Shown: piece after piece, positions 46,576 through 53,589 of the stretch | Layout: the number at the start of each line of letters is the position of its first letter | Numbering within the stretch: the first letter of the stretch is position 1 | Position numbers and translations under genes: made by a program | Assembly (NCBI GenBank): GCA_044379485.1 | Contig: JBIPOE010000001.1 | Coordinates: 108,874 to 172,873 of the forward strand | Length of the DNA stretch: 64,000 bases | Direction of reading: 5' to 3' | From: CAMDMI01 sp044379485 | Lineage (GTDB): Bacteria; Bacteroidota; Bacteroidia; Cytophagales; Flexibacteraceae | The notes under the pieces: model-generated | Told to the model about the DNA's origin: nothing | The model's input: the letters and a program-made list of their open reading frames with translations, nothing else | Databases searched by the model: none

Positions 46576-47830
46576 AGTTTATGTGGTTTTTTAAAATGAT
46601 AGCTATTTGAAAAGCCAGAAGAGGCGGTACCGCATTGCCAATCTGCTTGAATGCTGGGCCTTTACCTGTTTCTTGTTTTACGCTTTCAAAATAGAAGTCA
46701 TCTGGAAAGGATTGAATTCTGGCAGCTTCACGAACGCTGATGGATCTATTTTGACTTACATCTGGGTGTATGTAGTAATGGCCATCTTTATGGATGTGGG
46801 CTACTACAGTGTGAGAAAATGATTTATCAGGGGCAACTACTTTAAATCGGTCATGAAAAGAATGTCTGTTTTCATGAGTTTTTAACCGGTCTTCCAATTC
46901 ATTATATAACATTCGAGTGCCTGACTCATTCCACTGGTTGGCGACTTTTCTATATATCTCTTTATCCTGTTCGGAGTGGGGACGGGCAACATGGAGCGTG
47001 AGTTCAGGAATTCCATTTCTTATTCCTGCCCAATTAAGGTATTCACTTTTTTCACCTGAATATCGACCTGATTTGAAGCATCCCTCTCCAGCTTGAAGAT
47101 CTGGAAGGTCTTTAAACAAATCAGCAACTTTTGCCGAGTACGGAATTTTAACCTTAGAAAGATCAAGATTCGAGAGATCAGTTGATTGATCCCAGCCTAT
47201 TATAATGAGTCTCTTTCTGTTTTGCAGTACACCGAAGTGGTTCGCTTCAACAGGGTGTACCTTAATTTTATAACCTGACTCTAGAAATCTGCTCTTCATT
47301 TCTTCTAGGTAGTATCCCCCTTTAGCGGAAAAGAGCCCTGTTACATTTTCAAATACGAATACTTTGGGTTTATACCGGTCAAGGTATTTCGCATACTCAA
47401 GAAACAGGAAGTTTCGGGGGTCCCCTTCCATTTTATTTTTATCTCTTGCTCTGCCTACCAATGAGTAAGCTTGGCAGGGTGGACCACCGATTATTAGATC
47501 TACTTTATATCCATTTAGCGACTTATCGATTTCAGTAAATATTTTTGAATTATTCTCTTCACCTATTGAAAGGTTAATAACTGCTTCTAGTTTTTCATTT
47601 GGAACGAGTGCATAGAGATCGGTCCGTGAAAGTTCTCCTCTAAGATATTTTCGATATTCGTCTATCTGTCCGTTTTCAACAAGGTAATGATATGCTGCTC
47701 TTGTCCTAAGCGTAAAACAAGCTGCTTTGTCCATCTCAACATGTGAAATTGCTTCAAAACCTGCCCTAATGAATCCTTCTGAAAGTCCACCTGCTCCAGC
47801 GAAAAGATCAATGAATCTTAATCTTTTCAT
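46568..47830 (-). CDS. DNA (cytosine-5) methyltransferase (Dcm-like)
   Basis: The 420-residue enzyme has motif I RFIDLFAGAGGLSEGFIRAG, motif IV GGPPCQAYSLVG (nucleophile C119), motif VI FENVTGLF, motif VIII-like NRKRLIIIGWD, and the last motif QIGNAVPPLLAFQI. It methylates cytosine at C5 in a recognition site that cannot be read from sequence. It starts on the stop of the C-protein gene (TAATG) and precedes the GHKL ATPase. With Vsr alongside, the modified site is likely prone to T:G mismatches by deamination. Confidence 0.94.
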   Translation of the reverse strand: MKRLRFIDLFAGAGGLSEGFIRAGFEAISHVEMDKAACFTLRTRAAYHYLVENGQIDEYRKYLRGELSRTDLYALVPNEKLEAVINLSIGEENNSKIFTEIDKSLNGYKVDLIIGGPPCQAYSLVGRARDKNKMEGDPRNFLFLEYAKYLDRYKPKVFVFENVTGLFSAKGGYYLEEMKSRFLESGYKIKVHPVEANHFGVLQNRKRLIIIGWDQSTDLSNLDLSKVKIPYSAKVADLFKDLPDLQAGEGCFKSGRYSGEKSEYLNWAGIRNGIPELTLHVARPHSEQDKEIYRKVANQWNESGTRMLYNELEDRLKTHENRHSFHDRFKVVAPDKSFSHTVVAHIHKDGHYYIHPDVSQNRSISVREAARIQSFPDDFYFESVKQETGKGPAFKQIGNAVPPLLAFQIAIILKNHINCD

Positions 47831-48051
47831 TAGTTCAGAAATAATTCAGAGTTGAAAAATTCCTTTGGATTGGTTTCCAGTCCAATCAGAATCTTCTCCA
47901 GACTTTCAATGGAAATGTTTCGTTTTCCATTTTCCACATGGTTCATGAAGGTGCGGTCAACCTCAGATTTCCATGCGATTCCTTCCTGTGTCAGATTTTT
48001 TTCTGTGCGCAGTTCTTTAATGCGCAACCCGATTTTGACTTTGATGTCCAT
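47830..48051 (-). CDS. Controller-type XRE regulator (C protein)
   Basis: A 73-residue stand-alone HTH protein: IGLRIKELRTEKNLTQEGIAWKSEVDRTFMNHVENGKRNISIESLEKILIGL. Its length, the ENGKRNISIESLEKI helix pattern and its position immediately before a methyltransferase gene match R-M controller proteins, which activate and then limit expression of the nuclease genes. An inverted repeat typical of a C-box lies 20-50 nt upstream of its start. It overlaps the methyltransferase ATG by one base (TAATG). Confidence 0.87.
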   Translation of the reverse strand: MDIKVKIGLRIKELRTEKNLTQEGIAWKSEVDRTFMNHVENGKRNISIESLEKILIGLETNPKEFFNSELFLN

Positions 48052-48070
48052 CGGGCAATACTATGCCAGT

Positions 48071-48101
48071 GTGACTTATAATACATTTGTCTTTAAGTCA
48101 C
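48071..48101. promoter_or_regulatory. Candidate C-box operator for the controller protein
   Basis: Arms GTGACTTA (48071-48078) and TAAGTCAC (48094-48101) form a perfect 8-bp inverted repeat with a 15-nt spacer, in the 70-nt gap between vsr and the C gene. The GACT...AGTC pattern is the known form of C-protein boxes. It is placed to control the C gene and the operon behind it. Confidence 0.65.
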
Positions 48102-48121
48102 GTTTCAAAATGTGGAAAGTG

Positions 48122-48535
48122 TTATTTTATCTTTTTTTCAAGAGCAGATAAAGTCTCAATTATCGTTTTTGGTTTCAGGTCGCATTCAAAGATTGTGATG
48201 ATCCGCCAGCCAAGCTGTTGCAGTTTTTTATAGTTCAATTTATCAAGTTCTATGTTCCGGTTAATTTTAGCCAACCACCATTCCGTCCTCGTTTTTGGTA
48301 CCACAAAGTACTTGCAACCTTCATGCCCATGCCAGAAACAGCCATTTACAAAAATCACGGTTTTGTTTTTGGGCAAAACGATGTCTGGTTTGCCGGGCAA
48401 TCTTTTGTCATGAAGCCTGTACCGAAATCCCTGAGCAAACAAAAACTTCCGCACCAGAATTTCCGGTTTGGTGTTTTTGCCTCTTATCTGGCTCATATTG
48501 TAGCTTCGGGTCTCGGGGCTGTTAACATCTGCCAT
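48122..48535 (-). CDS. vsr: Very short patch repair endonuclease (Vsr)
   Basis: The 137-residue product is full length for Vsr: MADVNSPETRSYNMSQIRGKNTKPE, GKPDIVLPKNKTVIFVNGC with metal aspartate D51, and FWHGHEGCKY with H69 and H71. Vsr nicks 5' to the T of T:G mismatches that arise from deaminated 5-methylcytosine, starting repair. It starts 3 nt after the stop of the upstream hypothetical gene and ends 70 nt before the C-protein gene. A remnant of a second vsr gene lies at 51.6 kb. Confidence 0.96.
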   Translation of the reverse strand: MADVNSPETRSYNMSQIRGKNTKPEILVRKFLFAQGFRYRLHDKRLPGKPDIVLPKNKTVIFVNGCFWHGHEGCKYFVVPKTRTEWWLAKINRNIELDKLNYKKLQQLGWRIITIFECDLKPKTIIETLSALEKKIK

Positions 48536-48538
48536 TTT

Positions 48539-48823
48539 CTAAACCACTACTTCTTTTCCTGCAAGGGCTACATCAATATCTTTCATCATTTGAACTGCTT
48601 TAAAAAATGCCTCCTCTATTGAGGTTGCATGGCAGACATAACCGCCTTCATCCAGAGGCCACAGTATAAAAATGCCTTTCAACTGGCTGAAATCTATGTA
48701 ATAAGGAAATTCAAGCCCCTCGTCAAATGTGATGTTCACTGCCATAGATTCTTCTGCATTGCGAAAAATATAATTTCCATCGTATTCGGCTGTAAGAGAC
48801 CAGTTTGGTGGGATATGAATCAT
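48539..48823 (-). CDS. Hypothetical 94-aa protein paired with an XRE regulator
   Basis: A beta-rich 94-residue protein, MIHIPPNWSLTAEYDGNYIFRNAEES and on, with an acidic-aromatic middle (GIFILWPLDEGGYVCHATSIEEAF). No known motif. It starts inside the stop of the XRE gene (ATGA, 4 nt) and ends 3 nt before vsr. It is a possible partner of the XRE regulator, in a toxin-antitoxin-like arrangement, but no toxin motif is visible. Confidence 0.5.
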   Translation of the reverse strand: MIHIPPNWSLTAEYDGNYIFRNAEESMAVNITFDEGLEFPYYIDFSQLKGIFILWPLDEGGYVCHATSIEEAFFKAVQMMKDIDVALAGKEVVV

Positions 48824-49083
48824 TCTGATTTTTTGGTTTTTAGTTTTTTCATCAGATTAATTTCAAAATCAAGGTGCAAGCCAAATTTCACGAGATAATC
48901 AATACTTACTGCAAATTTTCCATTTTCAATTTTTGAAATCGTAGATCGGCTTACTTCCATTATTTCAGCCAATTCATCCTGGCTGTATCCTTTTTCTTCC
49001 CGAAAGGCACGAATCCGTTCGCCAATCTTTTGCCTGTTTTCCTTTAGGTAATCCGGTTCAGGCTTAACTTTGGGTTCCGTCAT
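48820..49083 (-). CDS. XRE-family transcriptional regulator
   Basis: An 87-residue protein with a clear HTH: IGERIRAFREEKGYSQDELAEIMEVSRSTISKIENGKFAVSIDYLVK. It overlaps its neighbours on both sides by 4 nt, so it is translated as part of a three-gene unit with the 135-aa and 94-aa proteins. A target promoter cannot be told. It differs from the C protein in the HTH sequence and in the charged C-terminal tail. Confidence 0.85.
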   Translation of the reverse strand: MTEPKVKPEPDYLKENRQKIGERIRAFREEKGYSQDELAEIMEVSRSTISKIENGKFAVSIDYLVKFGLHLDFEINLMKKLKTKKSE

Positions 49084-49487
49084 GCAGGTTGTGTGACAAA
49101 CAAAGCACCGTTGTGTTTTACTCCATTCCGGTCAATAATGGTTACAAATACATTTGTTGCTACACCAGTTGGCTCCACTGTCATATCAATTTTTACCGCT
49201 TCTGATTGCACACCTAAGACGGTTCCCATTATCCTGGTGTTGTCGGCTTTTGTTATTGTAACTTCATGACCTATTAAATCACCTGTTGGTGCATCAACAA
49301 CGATTAAATCTTCAAGGAAAACGGTATTAATTGGAACAAGAGATAATCCTGTATTCAGGGCTTTGATATCTACCCGTGCAGTTGGTCCTTCTCCCATAAT
49401 TTCAAGAACTACATACAGTTGATCAGGGTTTTCATCTTCAAGAGGTGTGTGAAATTTTGCGATCTGTCCGGCTTTGGTAGGTTCCAT
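49080..49487 (-). CDS. Hypothetical 135-aa protein, first in the XRE unit
   Basis: A soluble beta-rich protein, MEPTKAGQIAKFHTPLEDENPDQLYVVLEI, with VDIKALNTGLSLVPINTVFLEDLIVV and a repeat-like C-terminal half. No motif is recognised and no signal peptide is seen. Its small size and overlap with an XRE gene suggest a regulatory or mobile-element-linked role. It is the most upstream gene of the minus-strand run that continues into vsr and the R-M operon. Confidence 0.5.
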   Translation of the reverse strand: MEPTKAGQIAKFHTPLEDENPDQLYVVLEIMGEGPTARVDIKALNTGLSLVPINTVFLEDLIVVDAPTGDLIGHEVTITKADNTRIMGTVLGVQSEAVKIDMTVEPTGVATNVFVTIIDRNGVKHNGALFVTQPA

Positions 49488-49635
49488 TTTTGTTGTGCAG
49501 TTTATATAGTGTTGCCCCCGCTTTTATGGATGTAAAATTAAAAATAACAATTGATTTTAGTGCAATATATTGAACATTTTTTTTGAAAGTCTTCGTGAAG
49601 ATTAAAAAATAAAAATTGATTTATTTTGGTCTTAC

Positions 49636-49716
49636 TGTTGTTGCACATTTAAAAATTTTTCAAAATGTGCAACACACCTTGTTGCACATTTTTATTTTTT
49701 TATAAATGTGCAACAT
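49636..49716 (+). repeat. Doublet of GTTGCACA hairpins right of the defence block
   Basis: Two tandem hairpins, each with GTTGCACA and TGTGCAAC arms around an AT core; the second half matches the 37494 copy over its first 24 nt. With the doublet at 37451 it brackets the 37.5-49.6 kb block. The remainder of 49488-49774 shows nothing else. Confidence 0.7.
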
Positions 49717-49774
49717 GTGGGTGAAATTCAAAACTCCGCTATGAGGAAGGATATTTTTATATCAGCCCGTCCTA

Positions 49775-49975
49775 TTACGGATACCGCAATTCTCTTCCGG
49801 AATCCAGCCATTTCAGAAATAAGCGTGTTTCTTCGACTGATAATTCCAGGGATATAAAATCACCCAAAACCTTTTTTGCAAATGGCAGGCTTTGAATGCA
49901 TTGCCTGAAATCTGCCAATTCAGATTCTGAAAATTTTAGGGAGCGCCCCCTGTACCTGATCTTTTTTGTTTCCAT
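49775..49975 (-). CDS. Small hypothetical protein (66 aa)
   Basis: Starts METKKIRYRGRSLKFSESELADF; an ATG ten codons earlier is less likely. Basic at the N-terminus, then a helical segment FRQCIQSLPFAKKVLGDFISLELSVEETRLFLKWLDS. No family recognised. It is isolated between hairpin repeats and a decayed stretch. Confidence 0.35.
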   Translation of the reverse strand: METKKIRYRGRSLKFSESELADFRQCIQSLPFAKKVLGDFISLELSVEETRLFLKWLDSGRELRYP

Positions 49976-50005
49976 GACTTTTGTAAATAAGAGGCCCCGC
50001 CACAC

Positions 50006-50267
50006 ACGCAGCAGGGCTTCAATCCTCTAAATTTAGTTTACCAATACGGTTTTTGGCGGTAGTTTTATGTTTCATATCCTTTTTCGGGCTCATCGTTTAA
50101 AAATTTTTCTATTACCTGCAGCTGTGCTTTTTCCATGGCCACAGCCAGGGGCAGATAGAACAAGACTTTTACAAGCAGTGGTTCCATTTGTGTTTTAATC
50201 AGATAAATTTTAAAAACCAGTTTTTGGATACGGGATGCTGTCAAGTCTTTGTTGATCCCGGCTGATA
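50006..50267. other. Decayed stretch, no intact gene
   Basis: A minus-strand frame of 40 codons (50065-50187, starting MEPLLVKVLFYLPLAVAMEK) is open, but nothing recognisable is encoded. The stretch leads directly into the first copy of the PLPWSLPNIRS fragment. Confidence 0.4.
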
Positions 50268-50420
50268 TTCCCCAATCCGGAAAACATCCCTTTGGAAGAA
50301 ATCAGAAAAGCGATACTGGCCTCCTGTAACGTCAATAAAAACTTCGATCGCCTTCCATGGTCCTTGCCCAACATCCGCAGCCATCCCTACGACCCGGAGC
50401 TAGACCATTGTTAGTATGAG
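50268..50420 (+). pseudogene. Copy 1 of the PLPWSLPNIRS orphan gene (fragment)
   Basis: Frame FPNPENIPLEEIRKAILASC, then NVNKNFDRLPWSLPNIRSHP and ELDHC-stop. It is a 3' fragment of the gene that is intact at 51655-51996, with a stop where the intact copy has an asparagine or leucine codon. There is no start and no expression signal. An AAAGT-rich tail follows. Confidence 0.75.
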
Positions 50421-50533
50421 GAAAAGTAAAAAGTAGAAAGTAAAAAGGCAAAAGTGGAGGGCGGGTTCGAAACCGGTTTTCTTTTGCCTTCCTGGCCCTG
50501 AAGAATAAAATCCAAAAATCGTAAATGGAAATA

Positions 50534-50926
50534 TCAGAGGTTTAAAAGAATTCTGATTTCTTCAATAAAGGCTTTGGTTGGCTCCCAGAGTGCTGTTGTT
50601 GATGGTTCGTCATTATCAAAAAAATCATCATAATCTCCTTTTTGCCTTTTCTCAAACAATCGGGTAAAATGTCTTCCTCCTGCTTTGCTTATTAAACCTG
50701 TATTTACAAAATGTTGGCCTAAAAGTTGTTTGGTTCCTGAATGCGTGGCAGTTAGAAGATTATGCTTTATAAGAAGGGCACCAACTGCATAAAAAGAGGC
50801 ATAATACATCCGGTTCACAGCTGTATTCCAAAATTTGTTAGCCAATAAAAGCTCAATTTCGGGTATAGTATCCATCGCTCTTTGAAACCGATATTGAACA
50901 AGGATACTTAGATTTTTGTCACTCAT
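50534..50926 (-). CDS. HEPN-domain toxin-like protein
   Basis: A 130-residue helical protein of the HEPN superfamily: RFQRAMDTIPEIELLLANKFWNTAVNRMYYASFYAVGALL, HSGTKQLLGQHFVNTGLIS and RQKGDYDDFF. HEPN proteins of this kind are RNases, or are inactivated by an adjacent nucleotidyltransferase. The MNT gene ends within its ATG (ATGA overlap of 4 nt), a normal two-component arrangement. The R-x4-H RNase motif is not obvious, so activity is uncertain. Confidence 0.8.
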   Translation of the reverse strand: MSDKNLSILVQYRFQRAMDTIPEIELLLANKFWNTAVNRMYYASFYAVGALLIKHNLLTATHSGTKQLLGQHFVNTGLISKAGGRHFTRLFEKRQKGDYDDFFDNDEPSTTALWEPTKAFIEEIRILLNL

Positions 50927-51243
50927 AATCGCCTGGCCTCAAGCTGTATTTGCTTGTAAAGTGGGGTTATTGCGTATCTGTTATTCCATTCAGTTTCAGA
51001 ATAAATAAATGGACTAATCACCTCTCCGGTTTCAAGTTCAAGGTCATACAATGGATCAGTTAAGATTGATTCATCTTTTGAATTGATTCTTTCATTTGGC
51101 AGTAGAATCAAAATATCCCAATCAGAATCTGTACTGGCTGTTCCTCTTGCCCTGGAACCAAATAGCAATATCTGAGCATCAGGAGCCTTTCCTAAAATTG
51201 TAGTCTTGATTCTATTGAGAAATTCGATTGGATTATCTTTCAT
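50923..51243 (-). CDS. Nucleotidyltransferase-domain antitoxin (MNT)
   Basis: The 106-residue protein has the minimal nucleotidyltransferase motif LLFGSRARGTASTDSDWDIL (GS at 29-30, D41 and D43). Such antitoxins AMPylate or otherwise neutralise the partner HEPN toxin. It precedes and overlaps the HEPN gene by 4 nt. A similar pair stands at 54.9-55.6 kb and a remnant at 35.4 kb. Confidence 0.85.
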   Translation of the reverse strand: MKDNPIEFLNRIKTTILGKAPDAQILLFGSRARGTASTDSDWDILILLPNERINSKDESILTDPLYDLELETGEVISPFIYSETEWNNRYAITPLYKQIQLEARRL

Positions 51244-51257
51244 ATATATCTTTTAAA

Positions 51258-51347
51258 TCAACTTAAAGTACTTTGAAACAATCCAGTTATTATTTTCTCT
51301 TGCGTGGTTTGTGAAGGCAGGCAATTTGTATCTACAACAATCCGCAT
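51258..51347 (-). pseudogene. Truncated PIN-domain toxin (N-terminal remnant)
   Basis: The frame MRIVVDTNCL is the start of the PIN_3-type toxins (first active-site aspartate in VVDTN). After about ten residues the sequence loses similarity and stops 29 codons from the start. The ATG overlaps the stop of the 72-aa antitoxin (TAATG). Only the beginning of the toxin survives. Confidence 0.7.
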
Positions 51348-51565
51348 TAACTTTCATTGCCGAGCATTTTCTCAAAATCGTTGTCTGCATATCCTTTTTG
51401 ATTGGATACCTTTTTTAGTTCTTCACGAAGTTGGCTGCCAAAATGCTGTACAAGGATACGCTGAAGTTCAAGAGTTTCTTCCTCAGTCATTGGCCTGCTA
51501 AACAACCTCAGCAGCGATTGCTGAACTAGATTTAAACCGAAAGCGGAGTTTTTTGTGGAGACCAT
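51347..51565 (-). CDS. Antitoxin-like protein next to the truncated PIN toxin (72 aa)
   Basis: MVSTKNSAFGLNLVQQSLLR, helical and charged, with SRPMTEEETLELQRILVQHFGSQLREELKK. No DNA-binding motif is clear. Its stop overlaps the start of the PIN remnant (TAATG), which is the main reason to call it an antitoxin; the toxin itself is not functional here. Confidence 0.5.
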   Translation of the reverse strand: MVSTKNSAFGLNLVQQSLLRLFSRPMTEEETLELQRILVQHFGSQLREELKKVSNQKGYADNDFEKMLGNES

Positions 51566-51599
51566 TTGAATAACTTTGGTTGATACAAAGATATAAATT

Positions 51600-51653
51600 T
51601 TATATCAAATTCATATTCAATCTGCGGGTTTCGGGGCAGTTAACGTCGGCCAT
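51600..51653 (-). pseudogene. 17-codon remnant of a second vsr gene
   Basis: Read on the minus strand, the frame is MADVNCPETRRLNMNLI-stop. The intact Vsr starts MADVNSPETRSYNMSQI. Eleven of the first seventeen residues are identical, including MADVN and PETR, but many codons differ in their third base, so this is not a simple recent copy of the local vsr. It lies next to, and opposite to, the intact PLPWSLPNIRS gene. Confidence 0.7.
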
Positions 51654-51654
51654 A

Positions 51655-51996
51655 ATGTTTAAGTCAAAAGTAGAAAAGTTAAAATTCAAAAGTTTGAGGT
51701 CTTTTTACCGCCATGCCGCCAACTACAAAACCTTTGCTGCCATCGTTTTCGCCAATCCGGAAAACATCCCTTTGGAAGACATCAGCAAAACGATACTGGC
51801 CTCCTGTAACGTCAATAAAAACTTCGATCCCCTTCCATGGTCCTTGCCCAACATCCGCAGCCAGCCCTACGACCCCGAGCTGGATCATAACTTGTATGAG
51901 TATGAAATGGTGGAGGAAACGGAAGAAATGCCTACAGATGGGAGAAATGTTGGGCAGTTTCTGGAAGTTGTTAAAACTTATCCTTTGAGCGAATAA
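51655..51996 (+). CDS. Orphan protein with the PLPWSLPNIRS motif, longest copy (113 aa)
   Basis: Starts MFKSKVEKLKFKSLRSFYRH and continues with ASCNVNKNFDPLPWSLPNIR, DPELDHNLYEYEMVEETEEM and QFLEVVKTYPLSE. No family recognised; no signal peptide. The AAAAGT-rich bases just after the ATG may be a low-complexity tract, so the true start could be later. Three other copies in the window are damaged or partial, so a repeated, mobile-like behaviour is suspected. Confidence 0.5.
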   Translation: MFKSKVEKLKFKSLRSFYRHAANYKTFAAIVFANPENIPLEDISKTILASCNVNKNFDPLPWSLPNIRSQPYDPELDHNLYEYEMVEETEEMPTDGRNVGQFLEVVKTYPLSE

Positions 51997-52013
51997 AAAG
52001 TTTCCATTAAAAT

Positions 52014-52343
52014 TTAATCTGGCAATTGACTCAACAAAAGTTTAATCTGTTGATCTGAAATATCAGCCTGCTCCGATTTATCATAAATAGAAAGCAGGAC
52101 TACCGCAAACTTTGTAACCCGAACTTGTGTGATAATCCTGGCGCCACCACTCTTGCCCTTTCCTTTGGAAGAAATGGCCAAACGTATTTTAAAACATTAA
52201 TTGCCCAATGATTATCCTTGAGTTGGGTTGGTTTCAAGAGAGGAAATCAGGGTTTCTAATTCAGATTTAAGAGAAGGAAATTTTTGAATTAATCTTTTGG
52301 CCTGTTTCTTAAAAACGGAACCAACCTCAATTTTATAGTTCAT
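52014..52343 (-). pseudogene. ParE/RelE-superfamily toxin with two in-frame stops
   Basis: A 110-codon frame MNYKIEVGSVFKKQAKRLIQ ... FKIRLAISSKGKGKSGGARI ... SEQADISDQQIKLLLSQLPD has the ParE/RelE-like outline (basic surface, GGARI, SIYDKSE) and resembles the 54.25 kb toxin in KIRLAI-SKGKG-GGAR and SIYDK. Stops TAA, TAA occur at codons 44 and 49 (G-stop-SLGN-stop-CFKI). The frame is otherwise unbroken. The antitoxin is upstream and overlaps it by 11 nt. Confidence 0.8.
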
Positions 52344-52539
52344 TTAAAAAATCCCGGGCTGAGCCATATTCTGTTTTTCCCTCTTTTACAAGGTTGGCTT
52401 CTTCCACAGCCTCCTGAAGTTCAGTTAAAAACAATTCGTTTTGAGGACTTAATGTTTTGGCTTTTACAAACGAAAAATTTCGGATAAGTTCCATAAAAAA
52501 CGATGCTTTATTGTCGTTAATTTCCAGCCAGACCTGCAT
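52333..52539 (-). CDS. Antitoxin paired with the dead ParE/RelE-type toxin (68 aa)
   Basis: MQVWLEINDNKASFFMELIRNFSFVKAKTLSPQNELFLTELQEAVEEANLVKEGKTEYGSARDFLNEL has the layout of the 69-aa protein at 53740 (I-N/K-D-x-K-x-x-F-x-x-E-L, FS-V-K-x-K-LS, ending in a short hydrophobic tail). It overlaps the toxin ATG by 11 nt. The toxin is inactivated, so this antitoxin has lost its partner here. Confidence 0.65.
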   Translation of the reverse strand: MQVWLEINDNKASFFMELIRNFSFVKAKTLSPQNELFLTELQEAVEEANLVKEGKTEYGSARDFLNEL

Positions 52540-52616
52540 TGAATTGTTATTTTTGATTCAAATTCAAAGTTATGTTTTTTTTCTAAATCAAGTATAAAAA
52601 AGGATTTTGCGGTGAG

Positions 52617-52842
52617 ATTATCGCCAATCCGGAAAAGACATCAGCAAAACGATACTGGCCTCATGCAACGTCAATAAAAACTTCGATCCCCTTCCATGGT
52701 CATTTCCCAACATCCGCAGCCAGCCCTACGACCACGAGCTGGATCATAGGTGGAAAAAGTTAAAAGTAGAAAGTAAAAATGCAAAAGTGGGAGGCAGTTT
52801 CTGGAAGTGGTGAAAAATAATCCATTAGACGATTATCTATAA
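52617..52842 (+). pseudogene. Copy 3 of the PLPWSLPNIRS orphan gene (internal deletion)
   Basis: IIANPEK, then, after a short deletion that shifts the frame, DISKTILASCNVNKNFDPLPWSFPNIRS, an AAAGT-rich insertion, and the end QFLEVVKNNPLDDYL-stop, which matches QFLEVVKTYPLSE of the intact copy. It runs up to the REP element before the transposase. Confidence 0.75.
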
Positions 52843-52847
52843 CATTA

Positions 52848-52900
52848 GCCCTGAAAGGGCGATATTTGCCACCCCAGGGCATAGTCCTGGGATTATAGCC
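52848..52900. repeat. REP-like palindromes upstream of the transposase
   Basis: GCCCTGAAAGGGC at 52848-52860, followed by GATATTTGCC and a second hairpin CAGGGCATAGTCCTG. The transposase ATG directly follows the GGGATTATAGCC end of this unit. The same arrangement recurs before the truncated transposase copy at 53590. Confidence 0.7.
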
Positions 52901-53353
52901 ATGGGCCAATCACTCGTCAAAAATTATATCCACCTCGTCTTCAGCACCAAATATAGGGAGCCGCTTATAGATGAGGCCATCGAATCCGAACTCTATGCCT
53001 ACCTGGGAGGCATTTGCAACCAACTCGAATGCCAACCTATAAAAATCGGAGGCTTTACAGACCACATCCATATTCTATGCATGCTTTCTAAAAAAACAGC
53101 CCTCATGAAACTGGTAGAAGAACTAAAATCACATTCTTCCAAATGGATCAAAACCAAGGGTGAAAACTACCGGAATTTTTACTGGCAAGGGGGATACGGT
53201 GCTTTTTCCGTCAATCCGGCAGAAATGAATGTGGTTGTCAGATACATTGAAAATCAAAAACAACACCACCGAAAAAAAATCTTTCAGGAAGAATACAGGG
53301 GTTTTCTGAAAAAGTATAAGGTAGAGTATGATGAGCGCTATGTGTGGGATTGA
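52901..53353 (+). CDS. REP-associated/IS200-like tyrosine transposase (Y1, RAYT type)
   Basis: A 150-residue Y1 transposase: LVKNYIHLVFSTKYREPLI, the HUH motif in GGFTDHIHIL, and the tyrosine helix VVRYIENQKQHHRKKIF. The local GCCCTGAAAGGGC palindromes on both sides are the expected substrates of a RAYT. The protein is full length and without stop codons. A truncated second copy lies 237 nt downstream of its stop. Confidence 0.88.
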   Translation: MGQSLVKNYIHLVFSTKYREPLIDEAIESELYAYLGGICNQLECQPIKIGGFTDHIHILCMLSKKTALMKLVEELKSHSSKWIKTKGENYRNFYWQGGYGAFSVNPAEMNVVVRYIENQKQHHRKKIFQEEYRGFLKKYKVEYDERYVWD

Positions 53354-53376
53354 TTCATGATGCACTCTTGTGTTAC

Positions 53377-53579
53377 GCCCATTCAGGGCTTAAGGAATTT
53401 GGCTTTCGTGGTCCACGAAGGGCTTCAACACGCCAAGGCGGTCACAGCCCTTCGTTAGGGAATTACGCCCTTTCAGGGCTTTTTAAAATTCCAGCTCATT
53501 TAGATTTGTCCATAAAGCCCTGAAAGGGCGATATTTGCCAACCCAGGGCCGTGACCGCTGTGGCGTGTTGAAGATCTGG
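53377..53579. repeat. REP palindromes in both orientations downstream of the transposase
   Basis: GCCCATTCAGGGC (53377-53389), GCCCTTTCAGGGC (53467-53479) and GCCCTGAAAGGGC (53517-53529); the last two are reverse complements. A 23-nt inverted repeat (53423-53445 against 53551-53573, 21 matches) encloses the last two. No gene is present between 53354 and 53589. Confidence 0.7.
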
Positions 53580-53589
53580 GATTATAGCC

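Noticed and set aside
50065..50187. Ribosomal peptide (lanthipeptide-like) precursor
   Set aside because: The 40-codon frame has no leader-like motif or Cys/Ser/Thr-rich core and no maturation genes are nearby.
52848..53579. CRISPR array
   Set aside because: The repeated GCCCTGAAAGGGC units are palindromic, irregularly spaced and in both orientations, which fits REP elements and not CRISPR repeats.
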